Assembly (NCBI RefSeq): GCF_001429065.1
Contig: NZ_LMIB01000012.1
Span: forward strand, 1 to 64,000
DNA length: 64,000 nt
Reading direction: 5' to 3'
Source: Sphingomonas sp. Root710
GTDB lineage: Bacteria; Pseudomonadota; Alphaproteobacteria; Sphingomonadales; Sphingomonadaceae
Part shown: piece by piece, positions 17,940 to 26,732 of the stretch
Numbering within the stretch: the stretch's first letter is position 1
How the letters are laid out: each line of letters begins with the position of its first letter
Notes under the pieces: generated by a model
Databases searched by the model: none
What the model was told of the DNA's origin: nothing
The model's input: only the letters and a program-made list of their open reading frames with translations
Translations under genes and position numbers: made by a program

Positions 17940-17992
17940 CGCTCATCCTGAGTAGGGTCTTCGCCACGCTCAGCCCCTACTCAGGATGAGCG
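17940..17992. repeat. long perfect inverted repeat between convergent genes (REP-like or bidirectional terminator)
   Basis: CGCTCATCCTGAGTAGGG (17940-17957) pairs perfectly with CCCTACTCAGGATGAGCG (17975-17992) around a 17-nt loop. It sits between the convergent aldolase and Rieske genes. The 18-bp stem could terminate both transcripts, but there is no U-tract, and palindromes of this kind are common dispersed repeats in alphaproteobacteria. Confidence 0.65.
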
Positions 17993-18001
17993 GGGTGGGA
18001 G

Positions 18002-19045
18002 TCAGTCCTCCATAGCCTGCGGCGCCGGCTCGCCCCGACGCTCATGGGCGATGCGCTGCGCCAGGATACGCCGCGCGCGGACGCCGCCGACGTCGGTCGG
18101 CAGAATGACGGGACGTAGCTGCATGATGTCGCGATGGCCCAGCCGCCGCTGCTGCGCCTCCAGCACTGGCTTGTCCTGCTCGCCGAAGCCGATCCGCTGC
18201 CATTCGCGGACCTTCTCGTCGGCCACCGGATCACCAACGCCATAATCGCGGCTGTGGGCATAAAAATAATGGCAGCTGCCGTCATCCTCGGGCGTGACGA
18301 GATGGGCGCTGTCATTGCCGATCAGATATTGTTCCGGCGCGCCCGGCTCGGTCACCGTCGCCGTCAGCTTGACGTTCGATGGCAGGGTCCAGCGAGTCTC
18401 GACGGTGAAATCGATGAGATGATCGGGCGACAGGAAGCCCTGGAGGAAGGCCGCGGGGCGTCCATTCGGAAAGGTCAGCGAGCGATAGACGTCATCGCCG
18501 TCCTGCCAGGTCTTGTGCTCGAGCCGGGGATAGGCCTCCGACGCCTGGAAATCGCGGTGGATGAACTGGATGTGGGTCAGGTCCGACAGGTTGTCGATCG
18601 CCAGCTGATAATCGGCGCTGACATGGGCATAGCCGGTCACGGTCGCCCGCCCCGGCGCGGTCAGGAAGGAGAAGTCGGCGATGCTGTCCGGATCGGCCAG
18701 CGCGGGGTCGCCGGTCCAGACCCAGATGACGCCGTTCCGTTCGACGACCGGATAGGTCTTCACCACCGCGCGATCGGGCGGATCGCCGAGCGGGTTGAAC
18801 ACGCAACGCCCCTCCGCGCCAAAGCGCAACCCATGGTAGGCGCATTCGAGCAGACCATCGTTGACGCTGCCCAGGCTCAACGGCACGAAGCGATGGGGGC
18901 AACTATCGGCCAGCGCGACAAGCCCGTCGCGCCCCCGGAAACAGACGATGTGGTCGCCAATGATCTTGCGGCCCACCGGCTTGCCGTCGATTTCGTCAGA
19001 CCAGGCGAACACATACCATGTGTTGCGAAGAAAATTATCGCTCAT
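18002..19045 (-). CDS. Rieske non-heme iron oxygenase, alpha subunit (VanA type)
   Basis: This 347-residue oxygenase has Rieske ligands C49-P-H51 and C68-A-Y-H71 and a mononuclear iron motif in 'DNLSDLTHIQFIH'. It resembles the protein at 13747-14778 in length and layout but is a clearly separate sequence. Its ATG overlaps the stop of the NtaA-type monooxygenase by 4 bp (ATGA), so the two are made together. The partner ferredoxin/reductase is not in the window. Confidence 0.88.
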   Translation of the reverse strand: MSDNFLRNTWYVFAWSDEIDGKPVGRKIIGDHIVCFRGRDGLVALADSCPHRFVPLSLGSVNDGLLECAYHGLRFGAEGRCVFNPLGDPPDRAVVKTYPVVERNGVIWVWTGDPALADPDSIADFSFLTAPGRATVTGYAHVSADYQLAIDNLSDLTHIQFIHRDFQASEAYPRLEHKTWQDGDDVYRSLTFPNGRPAAFLQGFLSPDHLIDFTVETRWTLPSNVKLTATVTEPGAPEQYLIGNDSAHLVTPEDDGSCHYFYAHSRDYGVGDPVADEKVREWQRIGFGEQDKPVLEAQQRRLGHRDIMQLRPVILPTDVGGVRARRILAQRIAHERRGEPAPQAMED

Positions 19046-20430
19046 GCCGGTTCGGCCACCCGATGCCGGAAACTGCTGCCGACATGGTCGGACGGCAGGC
19101 GGCCGTCGCCTTCAGGGAAGAATTTTTGACGCATCGTGCCGGGCGCATAGGCGGTCTTGTAGACCCCGCGATTCTGCAACTCGGGCACGACCAGATCGAC
19201 GAAGGCACCCAGGCCGCCAGGCTCGACGGTGCGGACAAGGTTGAAGCCGTCGATATCGGCCTCGTCGACCCACTTCTCCATCTCGTCGCACACCTCGTCG
19301 ACCGATCCGACGAAGAAGGCTTCGCGCCCGCCGATCTTGCCGAACTGGCCAAGATCGCGAACCTTGAGCGGCTTGCCGGGATTATATTTGGTCATCGCTT
19401 CCATGATCGACTGGATGGCATTGCTCTCGACATAGGTGATCGGATCGTCTGGCGCATATTTGGACAGGTCGATGCCCAGCCATTGCGAGAACATCGCCAG
19501 ATTGCCTTCTTCGTCGCTATATTGGGCGATGTCCCGCTGGATGTCGCGCGCCTCGGCGCTGCTCTTCGCGACGATCACCGTCGCGGCGTTGAACACCTTG
19601 ATGCTGTCGGGCCGACGGCCAGCACGAACCGCCTCGTCGCGATAGGCCTGCACCGTCTTCTTCGCGAAGCCGATGTCGCTGGTCGACATGAAGGTGCATT
19701 CGGCATGCCGCCCGGCAAACACCCGCCCCCGGCCCGACGCGCCCGCAGCATAGATCATCGGCGTGCGCTGCGGCGAGGGTTCGGACAGATGCATGGCGTC
19801 GCACCGATAATGTTCGCCATGATGGTGGACGATATGGACCTTGTCGGGATCGGCGAAGGTCCGTGATGCCTTGTCGCGAACCGCCGCACCATCTTCCCAG
19901 CTGCTTTCCCACAGCTTGTACATCAGCTCCATATATTCGTCGGCCATGTCGTAGCGCGCGTCATGCGCCACCTGCTGCGTCGCGCCGACCGCGCGGGCCG
20001 TGCTCGCCAGCACCCCGGTCACGACATTCCAGGCGACCCGCCCCTTGGTCAGATGATCGAGCGTGCTGAAGCGGCGCGCGAGCAGATAGGGCGTCTCATA
20101 GGTGGTGTTGCCGGTGATCCCGAAGCACAGGTTGCGGCTGACCGCCGCCATCGCCGAGATCAGCACCATGGGATCGTTGTTCGGCATCATCGTGCCCGAA
20201 CGGAGCACCGCGTCGCTGTTCCCGCCATAGACGTCGTTCGCGCCCAGCACATCGGCCAGGAACACCGCGTCGATCAGCCCGCGCTCGCAAAGTTGGGCAA
20301 GCCCGGTCCAGAACTCGATATCGGTATAGCCGAGGCCGTTGGATTGCGGATGCGCCCAAAGTCCCGACCAGGATTGCGTCGGCGACGCCATCGAGAAGGC
20401 ATTGACGGCGATCTGTTTCTTGCGGCCCAT
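19042..20430 (-). CDS. NtaA/SnaA/DszA family FMN-dependent monooxygenase
   Basis: This 462-residue protein is the long bacterial-luciferase-fold type exemplified by nitrilotriacetate monooxygenase component A and dibenzothiophene-sulfone monooxygenase DszA. Recognisable parts are the start 'KQIAVNAFSMASPTQSWSGLWAHP', 'LDHLTKGRVAWNVVTG' and 'RTPMIYAAGASGRGRVFAGRHAECTF'. Such enzymes need FMNH2 supplied by a flavin reductase, and one is encoded divergently at 20604. ATG 20430 is chosen because GGAG lies 5 nt upstream. The coupled Rieske gene suggests both act on one aromatic or heteroaromatic substrate; which one is unknown. Confidence 0.88.
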   Translation of the reverse strand: MGRKKQIAVNAFSMASPTQSWSGLWAHPQSNGLGYTDIEFWTGLAQLCERGLIDAVFLADVLGANDVYGGNSDAVLRSGTMMPNNDPMVLISAMAAVSRNLCFGITGNTTYETPYLLARRFSTLDHLTKGRVAWNVVTGVLASTARAVGATQQVAHDARYDMADEYMELMYKLWESSWEDGAAVRDKASRTFADPDKVHIVHHHGEHYRCDAMHLSEPSPQRTPMIYAAGASGRGRVFAGRHAECTFMSTSDIGFAKKTVQAYRDEAVRAGRRPDSIKVFNAATVIVAKSSAEARDIQRDIAQYSDEEGNLAMFSQWLGIDLSKYAPDDPITYVESNAIQSIMEAMTKYNPGKPLKVRDLGQFGKIGGREAFFVGSVDEVCDEMEKWVDEADIDGFNLVRTVEPGGLGAFVDLVVPELQNRGVYKTAYAPGTMRQKFFPEGDGRLPSDHVGSSFRHRVAEPA

Positions 20431-20498
20431 CACCACTCCAGCGAATATAATTATCGTGATGATCAGCTTCCTCCCATGTCTGGCGGGAGCAAAGGCCT

Positions 20499-20529
20499 CA
20501 ATCGGAATATCACTGTTGTCGTTTTGGAA
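20499..20529. promoter_or_regulatory. paired GGAA boxes in the NtaA / flavin-reductase divergent region
   Basis: CAATCGGAATAT (20499-20510) and GTTTTGGAAAGC (20521-20532) place two GGAA cores 22 bp apart. On the minus strand they read TTCC, matching the boxes before the LLM genes and the TonB receptor. They are positioned to control both divergent transcripts. Confidence 0.5.
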
Positions 20530-20603
20530 AGCGCTTTTGATTGGCGCGCGCACGAAGGCGGACGGTAAGTTCGTTTCAACAATTTGGGCCAGAGACCTTA
20601 TTC

Positions 20604-21269
20604 ATGACGCCTTCGGGAGAGGCCCCTGCCGTCGCATCGCGGACGGGGGAACAACATGATTTCCATTGCTACGAGCCGGCCAGAGGGCATGGCTTGAAGC
20701 ATAATCCCATGCAGTCGATCATCGCGCCGCGGCCGATCGGCTGGATCTCGTCGGCCAGCCTGGCGGGGCACAATAATCTCGCGCCCTACAGCTTCTTCAA
20801 CATGTTGCGGGGCGATCCGCCACTGATCGGTTTTTCGAGCGGCGGCCGCAAGGACAGCCTGCGCAACATCGAGGAAACGGGCCGCTTCGTGTGGAACCTC
20901 GCCACCCGGCCGCTGGCCACGGCGATGAACATCTCGTCGTCGGTCGTGCCACGCGACGTCGACGAGTTCACCCTGTCCGGGCTGACGCCCATGCCGTCGA
21001 GCTTCGGCGCACCCGCCTATGTCGCGGAGTCGCCGGTCTCGTTCGATTGCGTGCTTACCCAGATCGTCGACCTGCGCGACCGCAACGGCCGGCCTTCCGG
21101 CAGCTATCTGGTGATCGGCGAGGCGGTTTATGTCCGCATCGCACGCCACCTGATCGTGGACGGCATCTACGAAACGCTGAAGGGCGACCCGATCATGCGC
21201 GCCGGCGGCGTGTCCGAATATTTCCACCTGACCGCCGACGGCCATTTCCACATGCACAGGCCCGACTAG
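20604..21269 (+). CDS. flavin reductase-like (FMN-binding split-barrel) protein
   Basis: This 221-residue protein has the flavin reductase-like split-barrel pattern: 'IIAPRPIGWISSASLAGHNNLAPYSFFNMLRGDPPLIGFSS' near residue 35-75, followed by 'RNIEETGRFVWNLAT'. It probably supplies FMNH2 to the divergent NtaA-type monooxygenase and perhaps to the LLM enzymes of the block. The first ATG of the plausible region (20604) lacks a strong ribosome site; an internal ATG near 20710 ('MQSIIAPRP') is another option. It is followed after 24 bp by the esterase gene. Confidence 0.82.
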   Translation: MTPSGEAPAVASRTGEQHDFHCYEPARGHGLKHNPMQSIIAPRPIGWISSASLAGHNNLAPYSFFNMLRGDPPLIGFSSGGRKDSLRNIEETGRFVWNLATRPLATAMNISSSVVPRDVDEFTLSGLTPMPSSFGAPAYVAESPVSFDCVLTQIVDLRDRNGRPSGSYLVIGEAVYVRIARHLIVDGIYETLKGDPIMRAGGVSEYFHLTADGHFHMHRPD

Positions 21270-21293
21270 ACCATATCCGCAGGAGAGCAGGCG

Positions 21294-22874
21294 ATGATAG
21301 ATAGCGCGACGACGCGGCAGGGCCGTTTGACCGGGATCGCCACCAAAGGCGGTTCGGCTTTCCTCGGCATCCCCTATGCCGCGCCGCCGGTCGGCGACCT
21401 GCGCTGGCGCCCGCCGCACGATCCGCTGTCCTGGCAGGGGACGCGCGCCGCCGATCGCCATTCGCCGGTCGCGATGCAATTCGCCCCTGCCCCCAATTCG
21501 CTCTACAATCCGGGCTCGCCGCCGCAGAGCGAGGATTGCCTGACGCTCAACGTCTGGACCGACGCAAAGGCACGTGGCGAGCGGCGGCCGGTGATGGTCT
21601 GGTTCCATCTCGGCGCGTTCATGTTCGGATCGTCGGCCTGCACCACCGCCCCCGACGGCAAGCTCCTCTTCGACGGCAGCGGCCTGGCGGCGCTCGGCGC
21701 GGTGGTCGTCACCGTCAATTACCGGCTCGGCCGCATGGGCTTCCTCGCCCATCCGCTGCTCAGCGCCGAGAGCGAGCATGGCGCGTCGGGCAATTACGGC
21801 TTCATGGATCAGGTCGCCGCGCTGCGCTGGGTGCGCGACAACATCGCCGAATTCGGCGGCGATCCCGGCAATGTCACCATCTTCGGCGTGTCGGCGGGAT
21901 CGGCGAGCTGCTCGATGCACATGGCTTCGCCTCTCTCCAAAGGCCTGTTCCATCGTGCGATCGCGGGCAGCGGGGCGTTCATGGGGCCTCCCGCACAGGA
22001 TAGCGGCCTGTTCGATCGGCCGCTTGACCTCCCATCGGCTGAAGCGCGCGGCCAGCAACTGTCGGATGGCCTGGGCGCGACCACGCTTGACGCCCTGCGC
22101 GCGCTGCCGCCTGAAGCGATCATGACCGGTGCAATCCCGATGGAGGAAGGCCGCTGGTATATGGAAGCGCTGGGCGGCTATCTCGGCGAGGGCGCGGCCG
22201 ACACCAATTATCCGATCGTCGACGGCTATGCGCTTCCGGACAGCCCCGGCGCGATCATCCGCGCGGGCAAGCATAACGACGTGCCGCTGCTGACCGGATC
22301 GACCACCGACGACTGCTCGGGCCTGCCCAGCATCAAGACGCTGGCGGAATATGAGGCCTATCTGCGCACGGACATGGGGCCGCTGGCCGACGCCGCGCTG
22401 CGGGCCTATCCGGCGGTCGATGATCGGTCGGCGGCGCGATCGAGCGGCGATCTGCTCGCCGATCGGGTGTTCGGCTGGCAGAACTGGACCTGGGCCAACC
22501 TCGCCCAACGGCACGGCAATGCGCCTGTCTATTATTATGACTGGACCTATGCCCCGCCGATCCCGACGGGCCGCTATCTCGAAAGCGATTTCGGCCCGGT
22601 CCACGCGGCGGAGATCCCCTATGTCTTCCGCAACCTGGCCGCCTATGATTGGGCGTGGACCGCCGGGGACGAGACGATGTCCGGCCGCATCTCGCGCTAT
22701 TGGGTCAATTTCGCCAAGGCTGGCGATCCGAATGGCGAAGGCCTGCCGTCATGGCCGCAATTCACCGGGAGCGACGGCCCCGCAATGCAGCTCGGCGAAA
22801 CGCTTGCGGCAGGCGAACCGCTACGGCGTGAACGTTTCGCGGTTCTGGACGACTATTACGCCCCGAAGAATTAA
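21294..22874 (+). CDS. carboxylesterase type B
   Basis: This 526-residue serine esterase starts with AGGAG before ATG 21294. Family blocks are 'GRLTGIATKGGSAFLGIPYAAPPVGDLRWRPP', 'SEDCLTLNVWTD', the oxyanion-side 'VMVWFHLGAFMFGSS' and the nucleophile elbow G-V-S-A-G near residue 200 (the usual form is G-E-S-A-G; Val for Glu is a slight variation). There is no obvious signal peptide, so it acts in the cytoplasm. In an operon with a flavin reductase, it probably hydrolyses an ester or lactone intermediate of the pathway. Confidence 0.87.
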   Translation: MIDSATTRQGRLTGIATKGGSAFLGIPYAAPPVGDLRWRPPHDPLSWQGTRAADRHSPVAMQFAPAPNSLYNPGSPPQSEDCLTLNVWTDAKARGERRPVMVWFHLGAFMFGSSACTTAPDGKLLFDGSGLAALGAVVVTVNYRLGRMGFLAHPLLSAESEHGASGNYGFMDQVAALRWVRDNIAEFGGDPGNVTIFGVSAGSASCSMHMASPLSKGLFHRAIAGSGAFMGPPAQDSGLFDRPLDLPSAEARGQQLSDGLGATTLDALRALPPEAIMTGAIPMEEGRWYMEALGGYLGEGAADTNYPIVDGYALPDSPGAIIRAGKHNDVPLLTGSTTDDCSGLPSIKTLAEYEAYLRTDMGPLADAALRAYPAVDDRSAARSSGDLLADRVFGWQNWTWANLAQRHGNAPVYYYDWTYAPPIPTGRYLESDFGPVHAAEIPYVFRNLAAYDWAWTAGDETMSGRISRYWVNFAKAGDPNGEGLPSWPQFTGSDGPAMQLGETLAAGEPLRRERFAVLDDYYAPKN

Positions 22875-22882
22875 AAGAAGTA

Positions 22883-22905
22883 GGCGCTCAATGTACGTGA
22901 GCGCC
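22883..22905. terminator. short hairpin between convergent genes
   Basis: GGCGCTCA and TGAGCGCC form a perfect 8-bp stem with a 7-nt loop, placed between the convergent esterase and LysR genes. There is no T-tract, so termination is only likely, not certain. Confidence 0.45.
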
Positions 22906-22960
22906 GGAAGCGCAGGAAATCGCCATTTGCAGACCGATACGGGCTTAATATCGATGCGCC

Positions 22961-23899
22961 CTACGGCATCCATTCGGGGGTGCCGCGAAACGCATCGCGG
23001 AGATGATCGATGAACACGCGGGTCTTCAGCGGCAGGTTCCGGCGCTGCGGGTAAACGACATAGATATAGCTGTTGATCACCCGGCTCTCGGGGAACAGCT
23101 CGATCAACGTCCCATCGGCGATCTCCTTGTAGACCAGATAGCGCGAGAGATGGCCGATACCGATGCCGTCGAGGATCGCCTGCTTGTAGATCGTGCCGTC
23201 ATTGACGACGAGGTTGCCGGTGACGTGGATGACGGTCTCCTCGCCATCCTGCAGCAGCCGCCATTTCGAGCTGCTCGATGCGTCGTTGGTCAGCAGGCAG
23301 TTATGCTGGACGAGGTCCTTGGGCTCGGCCGGCCTGCCGAACTTCTCGATATAGGCGGGCGATACGCACACACTGCGGATATTGGGGGCGAGCTTCACCG
23401 CGATAAGGCCCGGTTCCAGATTGCTGCTGATCCGGATCGCGACGTCGATCGAATTGTCGATCAGGTCGATCACCTCGGGGGTGATGCGGAAATCCACGCT
23501 GATCTTGGGATAGCGCTCCAGAAAGGTCGGGATCAGCGGCGGCAGGTGATAGCCCGCGAAGGACGGCCCCATGGTCACGCGCAGATTGCCTTGCGGCTCC
23601 ATCTGATATTCGAGCATCTCGGCTTCGGTTTCCTCAACCTCCTTCAGGATGATGAGGCACCGGTCGTAGAAGCGGCGGCCGAGTTCGGAGATGGAGAGAT
23701 GCTTGGTCGAGCGGACGATGAGCTGGCCATGAATCTTCTCTTCCAGGAAGGAGACATGCTTGCTGATCGTCGAAGGCATCACGTTCAGCCGGTAGCCGGC
23801 TTCGGAAAAACTGCCCGATTCCACGACCGCGACAAAGGCGCGCAGCGCGCTCAGATTGTCGAGCATCGAGCGGTAGATATTCTTGATCTCGCCCTTCAT
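22961..23899 (-). CDS. LysR family transcriptional regulator
   Basis: This 312-residue protein has an N-terminal winged HTH ('LSALRAFVAVVESGSFSEAGYRLNVMPSTISKHVSFLEEKI', about 13-53) and a periplasmic-binding-like effector domain. ATG 23899 has AGGA nine bases upstream; an ATG further in (before 'LDNLSALRAF') is also possible. It is the only regulator encoded between 13 and 33 kb and is the natural candidate for the paired TTCC boxes in the surrounding gaps (inference). LysR proteins act as tetramers on paired sites near -65 and -35, which agrees with the box positions. Confidence 0.88.
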   Translation of the reverse strand: MKGEIKNIYRSMLDNLSALRAFVAVVESGSFSEAGYRLNVMPSTISKHVSFLEEKIHGQLIVRSTKHLSISELGRRFYDRCLIILKEVEETEAEMLEYQMEPQGNLRVTMGPSFAGYHLPPLIPTFLERYPKISVDFRITPEVIDLIDNSIDVAIRISSNLEPGLIAVKLAPNIRSVCVSPAYIEKFGRPAEPKDLVQHNCLLTNDASSSSKWRLLQDGEETVIHVTGNLVVNDGTIYKQAILDGIGIGHLSRYLVYKEIADGTLIELFPESRVINSYIYVVYPQRRNLPLKTRVFIDHLRDAFRGTPEWMP

Positions 23900-23987
23900 G
23901 GCACCCGTCCTTTGCCTCCCAGCGCCGGTTCCGCCTGTCACAGGGCAGGCCGCAGCAGGACAGACGACCGCGAAGGATTATCGTCCG

Positions 23988-24539
23988 TCACTTAGAATCG
24001 AATATCGATGGGGCCGCAAGCTGCATATCCAGGGTCCGCCCTATGGCGCAGACCTGGATGAAGCGGGTCGCCTGGAACAACAGCGCAACCGCGAGCCCGG
24101 GATTTTCCAGCGCCGCGATCCGTTCCGCCGCCGCCCGTGCATCGTCATGGCGGCCATCGACCATGGCGATCGACAATTCGCGCGCCGCGGCCTGGGTCGG
24201 CGTGATCGCGGCGGAAGACGGCCGCCCGACCATGGCCGCGATCCAGTCCCGATCGAAGCCGAGCTTTTCGGACAGCCGCTCATGCTGGATCCGCTCATAG
24301 GAGAAATCCATCGCGGTGCAGACGGTCAGCGCGACGGTCTCGTTGACGTCATCGGGGATCGACTGCTTCAGCGCGACGCTGAGCCCCATGAAGCCCGACA
24401 GCACCGCGGGGGCATGGCTGCCATAACGAAAAAAGTCGCCAAAATAGCCGAGCCGGTCGATCGTCGGCTGGAATAGCGCCTGAAGGCTTTCGTCGATATC
24501 TGCGAAATCGAGGGGCGGGATGCTGGTCATCTTGGTCAT
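23988..24539 (-). CDS. carboxymuconolactone decarboxylase (AhpD-like) family protein
   Basis: This is a 183-residue all-helical protein with the CMD block 'VALTVCTAMDFSYERIQHERLSEKLGFDRDWIAAM'. The conserved E-x-x-x-H is present, but the C-x-x-C redox pair of AhpD-type peroxidases is absent (one Cys only), so a peroxidase role is unlikely. Genes of this kind are frequent in ring-degradation operons with undefined roles. It follows the bicupin gene by 47 bp on the same strand. The start is ATG 24539 or 24530; neither has a strong ribosome site. Confidence 0.7.
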   Translation of the reverse strand: MTKMTSIPPLDFADIDESLQALFQPTIDRLGYFGDFFRYGSHAPAVLSGFMGLSVALKQSIPDDVNETVALTVCTAMDFSYERIQHERLSEKLGFDRDWIAAMVGRPSSAAITPTQAAARELSIAMVDGRHDDARAAAERIAALENPGLAVALLFQATRFIQVCAIGRTLDMQLAAPSIFDSK

Positions 24540-24586
24540 CCGATGCGGAGCGCCCCGCACGATGGCGGGGCGCGGTGAAGGCACGT

Positions 24587-25687
24587 TCAGGCGAGTTCGG
24601 AGATGTTGGTCTGAAAGCCGATCTGGGTTCCCAGATTCTTGATCGGCTCCTTCATCGTCTCCTGCCAGATCAGCGATTCGGTCGCGATCATCAGCGGGTG
24701 ATCCTGAATGGTCAGCGCATAGAAGCCGTCGGGCCCCGAGGCATGGTTGTGGATCGCCCAGCCAGGGGCGGACAGCATCAGGTCGCCCGCTTTCCAGGTC
24801 AGCTTCTCGCCGCTCACCGTGCTGCGCCCCGAACCGCCGAAATAATAGTTGATCGCCGCCGAGCTGTGCCGGTGCGGGCGATCGACGATGTCGCCGGGAT
24901 AGGAGGCAATCGACGCGAAGAAGCTGTGGGTCGTGCCGTTGCGGCGCTCGGTGGCGGGGTTGTAGAGAATGTAGAGACGGCGGCCATTATAGCCGTCGCC
25001 GATCGCGCGAACCGTCTTCAGCCGCGGCTCCACCTCGGGCCAGGGCCAGTGCAGGGCGTGGTTGTCGACCGTATCGGGATCGACCAGATGCTCATAGGGC
25101 ATCAGGAAGGCGCCGTTGCCGATTGGCACGATCGGCGCGCTGTCCTTGGCGCGCGGCCCGGTGGCAAACTCTTGCGCGACCGCGTGGAACCAGTCGTCCG
25201 AAACCTTGGCGTCGGCGGCCTCCTCGCCATAATAGACCATCAGCTTTTCGAGCATCGGCCGGTTCGAGAAGGTCAGCCGCACCAGCAGCTTCGATCCATT
25301 GTTCTCATAGAAGACCGGGTGCATCGACGGCACGTTCCAGACGTCATGCGTTTCGATACCGAAGGTCGATGTGCCGATCCGTGCCGCGCCATGCCCGCCG
25401 ATGCACATTGCCGCGGCCGTGCTGTTCGACCGGCTGACGCGGACGCGTTCTCCAGGCTTCAGAACGTCGATATGCACATCGATGCCGGGCGCCAGGCCCA
25501 GGCCCGGCGCGGCCGACAGCGGGTGGACGATATTGGTCGACCGGCGGCCGTTGGCGGGCATGGGCTCATCCGCCAGCCGCGCGATCTCGGCCTCGATCTC
25601 CTCTTTGGTGATGACGATCGACGGCCAGGTCTCGGTAACATCCGGCGACTGACCGCTTTCATCGACAAGCTTGGCTCGACCCTGCAT
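24587..25687 (-). CDS. gentisate 1,2-dioxygenase-like bicupin
   Basis: This 366-residue protein has the two-cupin layout of gentisate/salicylate dioxygenases, which cleave the ring next to a carboxyl with Fe(II). The C-terminal cupin has ligands H272-R-H274 and a third His in 'PGWAIHNHAS' (H313 or H315). The N-terminal cupin, which holds the iron in the characterised gentisate enzymes, has lost them: the expected H-R-H reads S-R-S (85-87) and the third His position is in 'HPVFYENN'. AAGGA precedes ATG 25687. The operon with FAH hydrolase and OCD-like genes fits a gentisate-like route, but the altered metal site leaves the reaction open. Confidence 0.78.
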   Translation of the reverse strand: MQGRAKLVDESGQSPDVTETWPSIVITKEEIEAEIARLADEPMPANGRRSTNIVHPLSAAPGLGLAPGIDVHIDVLKPGERVRVSRSNSTAAAMCIGGHGAARIGTSTFGIETHDVWNVPSMHPVFYENNGSKLLVRLTFSNRPMLEKLMVYYGEEAADAKVSDDWFHAVAQEFATGPRAKDSAPIVPIGNGAFLMPYEHLVDPDTVDNHALHWPWPEVEPRLKTVRAIGDGYNGRRLYILYNPATERRNGTTHSFFASIASYPGDIVDRPHRHSSAAINYYFGGSGRSTVSGEKLTWKAGDLMLSAPGWAIHNHASGPDGFYALTIQDHPLMIATESLIWQETMKEPIKNLGTQIGFQTNISELA

Positions 25688-25715
25688 TTCCTTAAACTCC
25701 TGAAGCAATTCTATC

Positions 25716-26732
25716 TTATTTGACGTCGACGGTCCGCCAGCGGGGCATGACCCGCTGCGGCTGATCGATCGACAGGCCGATGCCCTGTGCCATGGCGCGC
25801 TCATAGGCCATGATCGCCACCGACAGATCAGACAGACCGGTGCCCATCGGCTTGAACATCGTGATATCACGATCGGCGAGCAGTGCCCCGCCCTCGCTCA
25901 GCAGCGCGCCCAATGTCCTGACCGCCTTCCAGCCGTCGCCGTCCTCGCCGAAATACTCGCGCAGTTCGCGCGAGTTGAGCTGGGCATTGCGCAGGCTGTC
26001 CACATATATCCCCGTGCTGCGTTCGAGCACATTGGGCAGGCATTCGGCATTGGCGGGCAGGATCGCGCCGGCCGCGATCAGCAACACGCCCGGCGACAAC
26101 AGCCCGGCGTCCAGGAACGGTGCGGACGCCCGCGTGATCAGCGTGACGATCGGCACGTCGCGCACCGCGTCATCGAGCGACGGGCTGTCGATCACCTCAA
26201 AGCCGAACTGCGCCCGCGCCTTCTCGACAAAGGCCGCGCGCTTGTCCGCCGTGGGGCTATAGACCCTCAGCCGCCGCAGCGGGCGGACCGCGGCCACCGC
26301 CGCGACCTGGGTCAGCGCCTGCGCGCCGGTGCCGATCAGCGCCATCTCGTCAGCGCCGGGTGCGGCAAGCACATCGGCGGCGAGGCCCGACACCGCCGAG
26401 GTCCGGATCTGCCCCAGCGTCGCGGCTTCCAGCACCGCCAGCAACTGACCATCGCGGGTGTCGAACAACGAGAAGATCGCCGTCGCGCCCTTGTCGGTAT
26501 GCACCCAGGTCTTGAACCCGGCATAATGCTGCCCCGGCGACATCGAGCCCAGCGCATGCATCGCGCCGCCCGGCCATTGGCCCAGCGCCTTGTCGACCGC
26601 CTTAGCCCGCCCTTCGGCCTCTTCGATGAAGCCGGTGCGCAACGCCGCCATCGCATCGTTGAGATCGACGAGCGCGGCGACCTGCGCCTCGGTCAGCCAG
26701 ACCAGCGGTCCCTTGGCCCGCTCCTCGCTCAT
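25716..26732 (-). CDS. ornithine cyclodeaminase / mu-crystallin family protein
   Basis: This 338-residue NAD(P)-binding protein shows the OCD family core: 'ALRTGFIEEAEGRAK', 'GFKTWVHTDKGATAIFSLFDTRDGQLLAVLEAATLGQIRTSAVSGLAADVLA' and the Rossmann 'EMALIGTGAQALTQVAAVAAVRP'. Members are ornithine cyclodeaminases, ketimine reductases, or alanine/opine-type dehydrogenases. Its place between a FAH hydrolase (4-bp ATGA overlap) and a bicupin is unusual for amino-acid metabolism and suggests an imine or enamine intermediate in a catabolic pathway (inference). Confidence 0.83.
   Translation of the reverse strand: MSEERAKGPLVWLTEAQVAALVDLNDAMAALRTGFIEEAEGRAKAVDKALGQWPGGAMHALGSMSPGQHYAGFKTWVHTDKGATAIFSLFDTRDGQLLAVLEAATLGQIRTSAVSGLAADVLAAPGADEMALIGTGAQALTQVAAVAAVRPLRRLRVYSPTADKRAAFVEKARAQFGFEVIDSPSLDDAVRDVPIVTLITRASAPFLDAGLLSPGVLLIAAGAILPANAECLPNVLERSTGIYVDSLRNAQLNSRELREYFGEDGDGWKAVRTLGALLSEGGALLADRDITMFKPMGTGLSDLSVAIMAYERAMAQGIGLSIDQPQRVMPRWRTVDVK

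Noticed and set aside
20598-22604. 668-codon minus-strand open frame opposite the flavin reductase and esterase
   Set aside because: It is antisense to two well-supported genes and its translation is Arg/Ala/His-rich with no family motif, the usual shadow in high-GC DNA.
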